Below, one piece after another: positions 36,101-47,341 of a stretch of DNA of 64,000 nt; position 1 is the first letter of the stretch; every line of letters begins with the position of its first letter. A program made the translations under genes and the position numbers. The notes under the pieces were generated by a model. That model made no database searches. It was not told the DNA's origin and worked only from the letters and a program-made list of their open reading frames with translations. The stretch is from Aculops lycopersici (Eukaryota; Arthropoda; Arachnida; Trombidiformes; Eriophyidae): NCBI GenBank assembly GCA_015350385.1, contig WNKI01000002.1, positions 270,622 through 334,621 on the forward strand. The letters run 5' to 3'.

Positions 36101-39100
36101 CTCTTGTGGTGTGTTTGCAGCAACAACCACCAGTTGCTCTCTATGAGGATATAAACTCCATCTCAATCTCTCCAACTTCATGCTAGTTGGCTTCCAATTG
36201 CTCTCCGGTTGGCGAGTTGGTCCGCAAAAATGACGACTTAAACAGAGGCAAACTCTCGCCTCCTCTCGATGTCCTCTGTTTGGTTTGCCATTCTCATTTG
36301 GCCGGCAATATAGTCAGTCGGCGGACTATCCAGTTGGATAAGCGCGCCAGTGAGAGTTCGAGTGAATAGTTTTTCTTTCTCCAAATGCAAAAGCTCATTT
36401 GGTCTCCAATTTTGGATTTATCCTTAAAGACTCTTGAGGATAAAAATCCCACAGGAAGTTGTGTTTCCATCTCGAGTTGGCTTACGAGAAGAATTAAACT
36501 TGGTAGCAACTCAACAGGTTTTTTCTCAAATTCCAACGTCATCGTCTTAAGTTACCAAGTTTGACTCGAGTTGCGAGGAAGCGGAAAGTATTGTTTTTCT
36601 CTCTCGCTCGCAAATCGCTATTCGCTATTTGCTAGTAAGGAAAGAGTGCTATTGTATTCACATTTAGCCGCTGGCCAGGGATCACTTTTTAAATTTTACC
36701 TCTTACCAGGAGATTGAGTCGAGTTGGCAAGCTAGACAAAAATTGCAAAGCTGATAAGTTGCTCACTCACTCACTCACTCGCTTGCTCGTGCGCTAAGCG
36801 CGATGATTGAAAACAAAACTCCTTCAAGTCGATGACTGGCCATTAGGTGGCTTGCTGGCCACCAAGAACTAGCCATCAATCTAGCCAAAAAGAGGGCCGA
36901 CCGAGACGCGTGGGCATCCAAATGGAAGAAAACTCGCACTTTGCAACTTGATAAAAGAGGAGCGAGTCGAAGAATAGGGAGGAGGAGGAGGCGGCGGCGG
37001 CGGCAAGAGTAGCGCAACAGGCGACAGCAATGGGCAGCGAAAAACCGCATTTGTCACTATTAGTCGTCGTGCCGCCCGTTGCTCTTTCTCTCTACCTCTT
37101 TCTCCGTGTCCCTCCAACTCAGGTGCAATTTGACTCACCTGTTGCAACTGCCCCCGCAATGTTGAGATACCAAGACGCTGGTCGGGCGCGCAACGTGACG
37201 TCGCAGCTTGATTCGTGCAAATTTGCACTGCCTGCTTCTGGGCATTCGGAAACTTGCCTCTCTGCTTTCCCTTTCGTCGCCCTCGAAAGGATCTGCATAC
37301 ATTTAAAAAGAAGCTGCAACTTGTTGCTGTTGTGTTTGTGTTTGTTGTGTTTTGTTGCTCTTTGTATTGAATTTGCCTCGCTTACCTGACCATTCAATTC
37401 ACTGCTTCGTCATCAAACTAGACACTCAACCAACTCGACGATGACAACAAAGGAGCAACACGAGTTTTTTTCTCCCCCTCTCTCCTATTTGCATGTTAGC
37501 CAACTAACTAACTAACTAGGAAAACAGAAACTAGTAATGCTAATTGAGAGTAAGACTTCTCACTCGGCCATCCATCAGTTTGCTAGGCTGACCAAACTGA
37601 CCAGACGTTTCATTTGCAAGGCTAAACTTGAATGATGAGGTGGCACGAGTTAGAATGGCAAGCTTTTTAGTTAGCCAACTAAAACTAACTCGCGCAACTC
37701 AATTACCGTCCAGTCTGCGAAGGAATGGACGAGCAAATGGCTTTAGTTGTTGCTATTGAATAGAGTTCGTTTAATGAAACAAAAAAGTGGTGCCGCCTTA
37801 AGCTAGCGGCAATGGGAACATTGTGTGGTCGGTGCCGAAATTACTTGTTTCCAAGAAGGCGAAAGTTCCTTCATTGCACGTCACCTGGGCCAGTGAGCAA
37901 AGAGACTAACTTGGGATTTGTTAGGAAGAAAAGGGATAAAAATAAGGAGTTCGCCTCTTTTTACGGAATCTTTTATCTCCTGGGCGATAGACGTGAAACA
38001 AAAATCGAGAACGACGACAACGATAGCGTGGCATTTATCGTTTTTGATTATTAGTACTACTCTTATACATGAAAAGAAAGAGCAATCTGATTCAATTTCC
38101 CATCTCGTCGATTCAAGTTGCTGGGCTGAGGGCGACGTCGAAAGGCGACTTTACCACTGTGCTTTGCAAGACACGGATAAGTTGGGTCAGTCAAGAGAGG
38201 TGAAGAGAGAGAGAAAGAGAGAAATCACTCAGCTTGGAATCGAAGCGGTCGGCGAAAGTCAAAGTTGATAAGTCTAACTTGCTGGCTGGCAAGTGTGAGA
38301 GTTTAGAATAGATGCCGATGGACGATTGATCATAAAAGTTGTAAGAGAGTTGTCGCCTTTCTTCTTCTTTCGAGATGTAGTCGTTGCTACAAACGTAACT
38401 TGGCTATTGGCTTGTCACTCTTACGCTTATCTCATGTTACCCACCAACCAATAACAATAACAACAACAAAATTTAACTGGTAAACTTGTTATCTAAACTC
38501 ACTCGCCTATCTGGCCGCCATCCCCCCAGGCAATCAACTCGATTGACGTTGATTGGCTTTCGCGCGCTCGATGCTAATGAGCGGTCAGCGACTTTATCTG
38601 TCGGCCGACCAACAGGTTGCAATGCTGGTTAGAGAGTTATTGGTCTGCTAAAGTCGTAACAGTGGAACTCGGAGCGATAAACAACGATGACCACCACTGC
38701 GACGACCTGACTGATCAATCGACAGGTGAGAGTTACGAGGCGCCAATGAGATGAGTTTGCGAGTTTCGCAGTGAAGTAAGTTAACGAATGGATAGTGGAA
38801 GTGGCAAAGTGAGAGAAAGAGAAGAGTTTCGTTGTCGTTGGCTTTAAGTCGGGTAAAAAGTGAGCAAAGTAAAACTAGCCACTAGTTGACTCAACAAGTG
38901 GCTGGTTCCAACGGCAGCCAAATTGGCCACTCAAGTTACCTTTTGTTCTGACTTTCGCACCAACTTTTGTGTTTGTCTTTCTGCCCAGCTGACCATCGTT
39001 TTACAGCGTCGAAAGCACGCTGATGGGAATGCATTCATCTTTCGACACACTGGAGGCGCCAGTGGCCATAAATCACGAAGCCAATCGAGGCGCCGCTGGC

Positions 39101-41536
39101 GGTGATGCTGCAATCGCAATCGCAATTGCTGTTGGCGTCATTGGCTCAACAAGTGGCCGGCCTGCGTGTGTGAGCGCGAAAGATGAAAACTTTGTCCAAT
39201 CTGCTGCATCGACTGCGAGGCGTGTGACCAGCTTCACCTGTGCCGCGGCCGGCCACTTGTTGCGTGGACGTTAAATTCGAGTATCGTCTTTCGTCGTCTT
39301 TCAGTCGAGGGGGAACTTCCTTACCCACCGAAGTCAGCCAGCTGGAAAGACGATGGCGACTTAAAGATTGGCCATTGATGTCGAGGATGTTGCCCACGAC
39401 TCAACTTCAATGCTTGGCCAGCAAAGAAGTTGCAACTTTTGGACACGCCGGTGAGCGTGACACTCGATCGAATTGGCGCCACTTGTTGCCATCCGATCGA
39501 TGCGAAGCGAGGCGAGCCAATCATCGAAGCGAACGTTGGTTTGTTTGGCCATCGTTGAGGTTTGGTTCTTTGGACACGCAGGTAACTGCTCTAACGCCGC
39601 CAACTAGCCACCGACCACTCATCTCTCCCCCTATCTCTCTTTCCCTCGCTCTCTCTCTCTCTCTGGATTCAAGGCAAACTATTTCACGTCTTCGAGTTGA
39701 CGTCAGCAAGTTGAATTTTGCAAGAAGTTGAGCGTAAATGTCTACGTTGCGTCATTGAGCTTCAATTTTGCGTCTTTTTCTGACTCTCACAGTCTCGAAA
39801 TAGGAAAAAGGCACAATGAAACCCCCGTTCTTCTCTCTGTCTCATCGTGCAGCGGTAGATAAAAACCCAACATTATACTATCAAGAGACTTACCTGACGC
39901 TTGGTCGTCCAAATCCGTGCCAACGACAGGTAGCTGCAACTGAGCGCCCAACTTAGAGTAAGCCAATTTGGCTGGCGAGTAGTTATACTTTTGCCCATAG
40001 ATGAGAGCTCGCTGGAGCCTCTTGTAATGGCGCCGCTCAGCCTCGCCGTCAACCGTGGCCTCCACCTGTTGCTGCTTGTGTTGCGCCAGGTCCATGTTCT
40101 TCGAAGGCGCCTCACCTGTTGCCTGAGCAAGCTCGCCCGCCTGCGACGCAACCTCGGCAAGCAGCGAGCGAGGAACGGGCGACCCAGGGCGCGGGTGCTG
40201 GGCGCCGTTGATGCTGCCGGTGAAACTTGGCCGCCTGCGCAACGAGGAGCGGGCCGACCTTCTGCGCTCAAGTTGGTGCACCACCTGTTGCTGCTGTGGC
40301 TGACTTGCTACTTGTTGCTGATTACTAGCTTCTGGTTGTTGCTGTTGCTGCTGCTTGTGATTTTGAACCTTGACGATAATGGGAGCTGCGGTGGCACTAG
40401 CGCTTGAATGATCTTGTCTTGATGTTTTCGGAGAGGTAGACGCAAACTCGGATTTAGATTCAGTATTTGAGCATGCAATCACATTGGCACTCGATACTAG
40501 GCCGCCGACTGGCGAGCTTGAGGAGCCAATGCTGACGCAAGTCTTGAACTGGGCGCGCTGCTTTCCATTGGCAAGCGGCTCGTGGCGCCTGTTGCCCGGC
40601 GGCGAGTCGCTTATTGCTGCTCCAATGGCCGGATCTGGTGTCAGATTATCTCTTAGAATTGGCGAGGCGCCATTTCTCATGCCGACTTGCACTTGGGTTT
40701 GCGTGTGTCGTTGGGACTGCAACTGCTGTTGCGTTTGCTCGTTTGAGTTGCTCGACGAGACAATCGAGGCGGCCGAAGGCGATCGGGTTGCGTTAATCAA
40801 AACTACCGACTTCATTGGCGTCCGCTTGCCGCCCGCAACGGGCGACGACGAGGCACTAGAGGCGGCCACTTGTTGGTGTTGTTGTCGTTGCTGCTGTTGT
40901 TGCTGTTGATTTGCCAGCTTCTTTATGGACTCAAACAGTCGATTCGATAGTTCAATTGCAACGGGCGACAAAATGTTACTAGCTTGCTGTTGCACTTGAC
41001 TACCAGTCGACTCTCGTTGCGTCGTAACGGTTTGCTGGTTGGTAGTTAGCGTTGGATGTGAGGAGAAGCAATCCGCCGATTGAGTGTCGCTGCCATAGTC
41101 GCTGTCTTTGCTCATCGTTGTCGTGTTTGTGGTTGTCGTGGTAGCGTTTGTATTGAAATTAATATTATTATTACTTTGATTGCCTGAGATCAATTTCTGG
41201 GCCACAGCTTGTTGCTGTAGCTTTGGTGATAATTGTGGCTGTGCTGAGTTCTGTAGTGGGCTGCTATTGTTGTTGCTGTTGTGTAACGATTGCAATTGAT
41301 GATGAGATCCGGTAGACAGTTTTCCGCCAGTTGTATCGAGCATGTTGGTTGCGGGTGCCATTGTTGTGGTAGTAGTGGTGGTTGAATATTGTAGTTGTTG
41401 TTGCTGGGGAGTGAGCGAGCAATTAAGTAGTTGCTCCAGGTGAGAGAATCCTCGTTCCAAGAGTTCAGTGAGTTGCTCTTGTTTCGTTGACAACAGCGTG
41501 GTTCCCGAAGACTTTGATTGCGGCCCCACTTGTTGA

Positions 41537-41577
<41 letters not shown>

Positions 41578-44229
41578 ATCCTCATCACATTCAATCGTCT
41601 CCCTGCCGGCTTCGTTCAAAGCCTCAAGCATGCGACGAAGGATGGTCTCAACGGATTGCTTACTAACAGGCGGCTGGTCTTGCGTCGAGCTCGAGGTGGT
41701 TGCGTTGGTTGCCGAGGAGACTAGCGACGAGGAGGCGCCTGTGTTATCGAGATCATTGTAGAGGGAACTATTGTCGTTCATTTGCGTCGGATGATGCTGA
41801 TGCGAGCTGCTGGAGGAGAGTTGATTATGCAACTGGTGCTGGTGGCTGCTGCTTCCGCTCGGCTCGGCGCAAGCGGGACTCAGCGAGTCGGTGATGCCGC
41901 TTACCTGGTCGCCGTCGAGACCGTTTCCGTTGCCATTCAGGTGAACCACTAGCTCGTGGTCCAAGTGATCGTCGTCGTCGTCATCGTCGCGATCGTCGCT
42001 ATCACAAGCACTTGTCGCCTTCCTATGAGCATCGCGACATTGCAACGACGACGATCTGGCCGCCGAAGTGGAAGTTGATGATGATGATGGAGCAATCATT
42101 CTATTCAGGCGCGAGTCGCGCCGCGCAACGCAACTAAGATCCTCGTGCACGCCCACGATATTTGGCGCATCAATCACGCCGCTACCACTCGTTGCTACAC
42201 CTCCAGCCAACTCTTCCGCCGCAACAGAAGCACCGCTAGCAGTGGTTCGTATCACATTCAAGTTACCTGCCGCCAAGCCACTCGACGAGCTCGACGACTT
42301 TTTGCCCCGGCTCTTGGCGCCCCGTGAACTCTTTGAGGTGCCTCGCCTGTGCCGCATACTTGCCCGTTGCTCGCCCGTTGCTCCTCTACCGTCGCTGCCA
42401 CCGACTACCTGTTGTCGTGATCTATGGCCTTGCAGGCGTTGCAGTCGGCGCCGCTGCACGACGTTTGCGTCGAGGTTGTCGTCGTCGTCGTCGTCGTCGT
42501 CTAGATCGTTGTCGTCGCTAACTGATGCCTGCGACGACGACGATGATGATGAGAAATCTGAGGACAAGTCGCTCGACGAGTCCAATGACTCGCCATTAGA
42601 GCTTAGCGAGGAACTTGAAGCCGAGGCAATGTGGCCCAGAAGCTCGTCGAGCATTCGATCCGACATGGAGCTCAAATCGATCGACGACAATGGAACGCCG
42701 CCCCTGAAACTCTTCTGTTCACTTCGGTTGCTTGTGGCTTTGGTAGTTGTTGCGGAGCTGTTGTTTTCACGGTATTCTCGGCCGTCGTCGTCGTTGGCGG
42801 CGGCGGCGCTGCTACTTCCTGCTGCCGCTTTTGAAGTTGACGACAATGAGCTAGTGCTTGTTGTTTTGGTTTTTGCATTCAAGTTGCTTTTTTGTAGCTT
42901 CGTATTGATTTTCGAGGAGGAGCTTCTAACATTGGAATTAAAATCAGCTGGCAAACGAAGCGAAACTCCCGACATCAAATCAACTCGTTGCTCGTCGTCG
43001 GCGCCCAGCTCGTCCATTAATTTCTGTCGCTCTGCCAGCGCCCTAAACAAAGCCAACTGTTGGTTTCGCGCCTGGTGCTCACTGATTAGCCGATTCGTTG
43101 AGGGAAGCAACAAGTGTTGTTGTTGCTGCTGCTGTTGCTGGTTTATATCTAGGTTGCTGCTATTATTTGAAGGTTTTCTCTGGTTATTGATTTGCAAATT
43201 ATTTTGCTTGCCTTTAGTTCTAAATGTGTCTTCCATGCTATCACTTGAAGTTGTAGTGGGTTTCTTGGCTGTAATTGCTGTTGCTTGTGGATTTTTAATT
43301 CTTGGGTTGACATTCTCTTGTTGTTGTTGTTGTTGTTGCTGCTGCTGCTGCTTATTACTTTGTTGCAGTTGACTTGCTACTATCTTGGTATTGGCATTAG
43401 TGTTGGCATTTGCATTAGTGCCGCTTGCGACGGATTCACTTTGGGTTGAATCTGACTGCATGGCGCCGCCATTGAGTCTCAATGGCGACAATGGCGACGG
43501 AGCCGTTGCGTTGGCCACCAGCGTCGATCTGATCTGGTTCAAGTGATCAGCTGACGACAAGGAGCTCGCGTCGTTAGTAGTGCTGCTGCTCCTGGAATTG
43601 AGCAGCTTATCACATTGATTTTCTTTATTACGATTGCCGCCACTGGTGGTGGTTGAGATTGCAAAATTATTTGTCGCCACCGCCGCGGAGCTCGATGCGG
43701 TAGTTGCGTCATCCTCGTCCTCCTCAACAATCGTATCGAGTCGCAGGTAATCCTCCTCCTCCTCCTCCTCCTCCTCCTCCTCCTCCTCTTCCTCGTCCAT
43801 TATTACATCGCCCAACTCGTCGTCGTCGTCGACGTCGTTGATGAGCTCGTCGTTATAATCTCGCTGGTTACTCATCTTCAAATTATCACAGTGGCCGTAG
43901 TATCGTTGCTTGCCCGCTGCCATCTCTTCGTCATCCTGAAGACCGAGAATCTCAATTTCGTCGTCCACTTTAATCGAGTTCTCGCTTCTGTTGTCTTGGT
44001 CCTCAATCTTTGTTGCGCCACTCGAGAGCCAGCGACGATCTTTGTGCTCGGGGGTCAAATCGTCATGAGCATCACAGTTAGTGTTAGTGGTGGTGTTTTG
44101 TTTGTAATCCAAAAGGCCAGCCGCTTCTGTTGTTTGCAAACCATGCAAACCATGCGCCGGCTCAATGCCGATCTCGCCAGACGACAGCTGCTCCTTGTGG
44201 CGCTGCCGTTTTGCTGGCGTGGGAATCAT
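27751..44229 (-). CDS. btsz: Bitesize-like tandem C2 synaptotagmin-like protein (whole gene, five exons)
   Basis: Joining 44229-39894, 35094-35018, 32074-31929, 29799-29508 and 29040-27751 gives an open frame of 2047 codons including the stop. All four introns are GT-AG and their phases agree (1, 0, 2, 0), which strongly supports the model. The first about 1450 residues are disordered: an acidic Glu run near 147-161, a Gln run near 885, and many Ser/Asn/Gln tracts. C2A spans about 1483-1610 and C2B about 1741-2005. This order, with the YVKLYLLPDK and NELLGSIRL type signatures, matches synaptotagmin-like proteins; the long disordered N-terminus fits arthropod Bitesize, which organises apical actin with phosphoinositides and Moesin (family knowledge). 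The N-terminal Rab27-binding SHD was not found, so this may be an SHD-less isoform or lack upstream exons. The usual calcium-binding Asp before the DPY position is Asn in both C2 domains. Confidence 0.82.
29508..29799 (-). CDS. btsz: btsz-like exon 4 (rest of C2A)
   Basis: A 292-base exon, acceptor ACAACCACCAG, donor CGC followed by GTAAGT (phase 0). It carries YVKLYLLPDKTKSGKR, the LNPKFDERFTF strand and the WHKDRLGRNEFLGEL loop of C2A. Where calcium-binding C2 domains have Asp-x-Asp in this loop, the first position is His, so phospholipid binding is probably calcium-independent. Confidence 0.9.
29800..31928. other. btsz-like intron 3
   Basis: Intron between the two C2A exons. Contains a (GTCT)n tetranucleotide repeat at 30138-30169, two CAACAGGTG-type sites near its right end (31676-31684; another at 31979-31987 is inside exon 3), and no recognisable exon. 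Confidence 0.7.
30138..30169. repeat. (GTCT)n tetranucleotide repeat
   Basis: About eight GTCT units within btsz-like intron 3. Confidence 0.95.
31929..32074 (-). CDS. btsz: btsz-like exon 3 (start of C2A)
   Basis: A 146-base exon after the acceptor AACACAAACAG, with donor GTAAGT. It encodes GQVELDIAYF, then SLTVHLLQCSQLAPVSK, the first strands of C2A, and ends with SNP split in phase 2. The next exon supplies the rest of the Pro codon and YVKLYL, exactly as C2 alignment demands. Confidence 0.88.
32075..35017. other. btsz-like intron 2
   Basis: Almost 3 kb. It holds four exact CAACAAGTGG/CCACTTGTTG sites (32785, 33146, 33553, 33569), two of them paired head to head. It also has (CTG)n and (CAG)n patches near 33.19 and 33.31 kb and (CTCA)n near 33.91 kb. 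A plus-strand open frame from about 32309 to 32662 is protein-like at its start but not recognised. Confidence 0.65.
33552..33579. repeat. perfect inverted repeat of the CAACAAGTGG motif
   Basis: GCAACAAGTGG (33552-33562) and CCACTTGTTGC (33569-33579) are perfect reverse complements separated by TCGGCG. Confidence 0.95.
35018..35094 (-). CDS. btsz: btsz-like exon 2
   Basis: A 77-base exon. Acceptor CCACCACAG, donor GAG followed by GTAAGT. It enters in phase 1 (completing an Ala codon started by exon 1) and leaves in phase 0. It encodes a Ser/Asn/Gly-rich linker ending QPKPE. Confidence 0.8.
35637..35686. repeat. perfect 14-bp inverted repeat containing the motif
   Basis: ACAACAAGTGGTCG (35637-35650) and CGACCACTTGTTGT (35673-35686) are exact reverse complements around a 22-base spacer. 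Confidence 0.95.
39147..39262. repeat. perfect 16-bp inverted repeat containing the motif
   Basis: CAACAAGTGGCCGGCC (39147-39162) and GGCCGGCCACTTGTTG (39247-39262) are exact reverse complements 84 bases apart. Confidence 0.95.
39894..44229 (-). CDS. btsz: btsz-like exon 1 (long disordered region)
   Basis: Begins at an ATG preceded on the minus strand by CATTAG, which is an in-frame stop or a splice acceptor, so a 5' UTR exon may exist upstream. It ends at CGTCAG followed by GTAAGT, phase 1. It encodes about 1445 low-complexity residues with repeated Gln, Ser, Asn and Asp tracts. The open frame runs on past the donor to 39787, but that extension is intronic. A 434-residue frame on the opposite strand (42068-43372) is a shadow of the Ser/Gln codons. 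Confidence 0.85.
41540..41576. repeat. (CTG)n repeat coding for poly-Gln
   Basis: About twelve units within exon 1 of the C2 protein, read as CAG codons on the minus strand. Confidence 0.95.
43748..43788. repeat. (CTC)n repeat coding for poly-Glu
   Basis: GAG codons on the minus strand, giving the acidic run of the C2 protein near residues 147-161. Confidence 0.95.
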
Positions 44230-45051
44230 TTTAGGAAGCTAATGAGATATGAAGGCCACTTTATTTCAGTGGGTGAATGGCGTTCTTATGCGTTGCGTCT
44301 GTCGCTTCGATTGTCACTATTTGCTTGGCTTCATTAGAATAGAATTGTCACATTGGGATAAAACTCTCCCTCTAATTTCCGTCAAAATGTCACGCCTCCG
44401 ATTCCAGAGGTTGACATCGATTTCTAACTACCAATTCTATTGTTATTGTTACTGCTAATGTTATTTTTGTCTCGTTGCTACCCTCAAAATCAACCACCAT
44501 ATGGTTTCGTCGGCTGATTGCAGGTGAGCGTCTCGCGCGCGCCAAACACACAATGCGCCAATCAACCACCGAGCGAGCAAATTAATATCTGCCTAGTTGT
44601 TGCGTGTCGTTAGTGGTAGTTGAAATTATAACAACTAAAAACAATAATTCTACCATCAAGTCATCGGCATCGACGACAATAGTAAGAGCCACGGAAGAGA
44701 GTTGCTGGCTCTGGATCCATTGGCACACTTTTCCACTTTTGCCACCTGTTGTCTCTACTTCCTCCTAGCTGCAAACTCTAATTTGATTCGATTGTATTAT
44801 CCTCTCTTTTGTTTTGATTCTCTCAAATCAACAGGTTGCGAAGTTCCGACTTTTAACGGATTTTCAAGATAAATGAAGGGTAAAACCTCTAGCTTCAGGG
44901 CGGATTAGAATTAAACTAGTAAACTGTGTTCAATTTAACTCCTTGGCGTTAATTTGGCAGCAATCGACGACTGGAAGCTGGAGGGATTAACTGAACGCCG
45001 CAACGGAGAGTTCAATCGAGATAAGAGTATAATGGGTTTGAACTTGGACCT

Positions 45052-45078
45052 TTCTCTCTCTCTCTCTCTCTCTCTCTC
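45052..45078. repeat. (TC)n dinucleotide repeat
   Basis: About thirteen TC units in intergenic DNA. Confidence 0.95.
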
Positions 45079-46518
45079 CGTCTCTTCTTCAATTTTGTTG
45101 TCTTGGTCTTCTTATTTTTATTCTTGGTCTCTTCTTCGTCTGTGTCTTCTCCTTGTCGGTGGTACACCGGCAACAAACTTGAGCCCTTAGCTTAACGTTA
45201 CAAATGCAGATGCCCCTAGTTGCAACCAAGAAGAAAAAAAGTTTCTCGCTCGCTTGGCGCCAAGTGGTCGTTTTGATTCAGTCTTGTCGTCGTCTTCGTG
45301 GTCGTCGTCGACGTAGATGTTGACTTCGTGTCTCGGCCTGACGGAAAATAAAATATTATGCCACCGGCGAGCTGAGTAACTCCGAGGTGTGCTTACAAGC
45401 AAAACTTTCCAACTATCCGCAGCTGCGCTCCACTCTACAACTCAATTGCTTTTTTGAAGCATTCGTCATCAGCACTTTAGTTAACTTCACTGTCCAACTT
45501 GTTCCATTCCACTAGCCGCTCACCTGTGCAAACTTTTTGTCACTCCAACTGTGAGATTTCAGTGTTACTCTCTTGTTGTTGTTGTTGGTTGTGTCTCGCA
45601 GTCAGAGTCTCAGTCTCGTCTGAGTTGCGCTTTTTGTGTGCGCCAATGGAATCGCCGTCAGGCTAGCCGCTCGTTGTTATCTATTGCTCTGCGCTGCGCT
45701 GTGTTGTGCCTTGTTGCTGTGTTGCGCTCACCTGTTGGTCTCACCTGCTGCCGCCGCCGCCGCACTCACTGCAAACTCACCTGCGCGTCGAGTGATTCAA
45801 TTTTCCTCCACTAAACGAAGCTCTCTCTCTCCCCCCATCCAATTCTCAATGTTTAGCTAACCAGTTGGCTTCGCCTCTCAGTTCTCTTATTGGCTCTTAT
45901 TCACTTCGCAAAGTTGTCGTCGTCGTCGTCGCTACTTGCCGTTAAAATTTGAGTTATTGTGGCCAACTAAAGCCACACGAAGGAGACGAGGATTTGGGCT
46001 CACGTTGTCGCAGATTCGTCGTAGATTTGCCTCGGTAATACGGTTGCCTTCAGCTCCCTCGTCCTGTTGTCGCACCACTTCAAGTTTAAATTCCAATTTT
46101 CTGTGTGCTGAGCTCGCTTTTTGGCAACATCAGCGCAGCGGCCACTTGTTGTTGCTGCTGTTGCGCGCTTGCGTTATTCGAGAGTCGCGCAACAACTCAC
46201 AGTCCAATTGCGTAGCCGCCTGCGCTCTCTGCACTTGCGCCCTTAAACCACAACAACGAGAGCGCCACTGGAGGCAATGGAAATGGCAATAGAAATACTA
46301 GACCACTACAACAAGCAAATTGCCCCTACACTCGTTGCAATAATAACAGGTAACAGGCAACAGGCAACAAGAGTAACACGAAAAACGCAAACTCGCCCAA
46401 GCGAACACACAAATTTCTCTACCTGTCGCTGGCTGCTTCTTTTTGGAAATACATTTGGAAATCCGGCCGCCGGACCGACAAACCAGCCGACTAGTCAGTC
46501 TGTTTGACGGTCTAAAGT

Positions 46519-46540
46519 AAAGCAAAGCAAAGCAAAGCAA
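46519..46540. repeat. (AAAGC)n pentanucleotide repeat
   Basis: Four AAAGC units. Same unit as the array near 7.6 kb. Confidence 0.9.
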
Positions 46541-47310
46541 TCTAATGTAATGTAAAGTCAGGTAAAGTTTTCGACTAGCCAACCCAAAGCCAACAAGCCG
46601 ACGGCTAGAGTCTTTCTCTCTCTCTCTTCTGTCGAATCAACTCGCACAAAACTAGCCAGTTTAAATGGTAGTACGAACAAGACTTTGTTGCTTACTACTA
46701 TCTACTCCCATTACTTCGTTTCGTTTCATTCCAATCGTTCGTTCTTTCGCTCGTTCGTTTGTTTCGCTGGGTAAAATATAACCAAGGTTTGCGCACCCAG
46801 ACAAACCCACGGTAACTCACATATCTCTTGTTCATTTGCCATAACGCGAGGCTCAGGCAGTCGCCGCCCAGGTGAGACGGCCGAATAAGCCCTCTGCAAT
46901 GGCAACCTGTCGTCGGCTGCCGCACACCAAGCGACCACCTGTGTGTGTGTGTTAGCTGCTGGACTTGCGGCCAGGTTGGCGCGGACCGCTCTGCTGCCGC
47001 CTGGTGGCAGCGAATCCTGTTGACTAACTTGTATTCTCTCGTTCCTCTCCAACAAATTGGCTAATAGTTTGTTCGAATTTGGTCACCACTCGCTCAAAGT
47101 CAAATTAGATGACGAGAAGAAAGAGAGGCGAGTTGGCAAATATTATATCAGATATTATTATCATTACTATTATTATTATTACTAGTGAGAACGAGAGTGA
47201 AAAAAGCAAATAGACAAAAGTTTTGCTAACAAAACACTCGATGGCTAATCTATTTGCTTGCAATGTCCAATGCATTGGCAAAGCAGTGAAATGGCCTCTT
47301 CTTTTCTCTA

Positions 47311-47341
47311 CTCCTCCTCCTCCTCCTCCTCCTCCTCCTCT
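47311..47341. repeat. (CTC)n trinucleotide repeat
   Basis: Ten CTC units in intergenic DNA. Confidence 0.95.

Larger units (their letters stand above)
35095..39893. other. btsz-like intron 1
   Basis: A 4.8-kb intron. It contains seven exact CAACAAGTGG/CCACTTGTTG copies (35476, 35638, 35676, 38892, 39147, 39253, 39479), the densest patch in the window, plus a (CT)n repeat near 39.65 kb. No convincing cassette exon was found, though a good acceptor followed by a short open frame on the minus strand sits near 35339. Confidence 0.65.

Noticed and set aside
42068..43372. 434-residue plus-strand open frame
   Set aside because: It is antisense to exon 1 of the C2 gene and made of Ser, Leu and Cys runs that mirror Gln, Ser and Asn codons. 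The minus-strand gene has phase-matched splicing.
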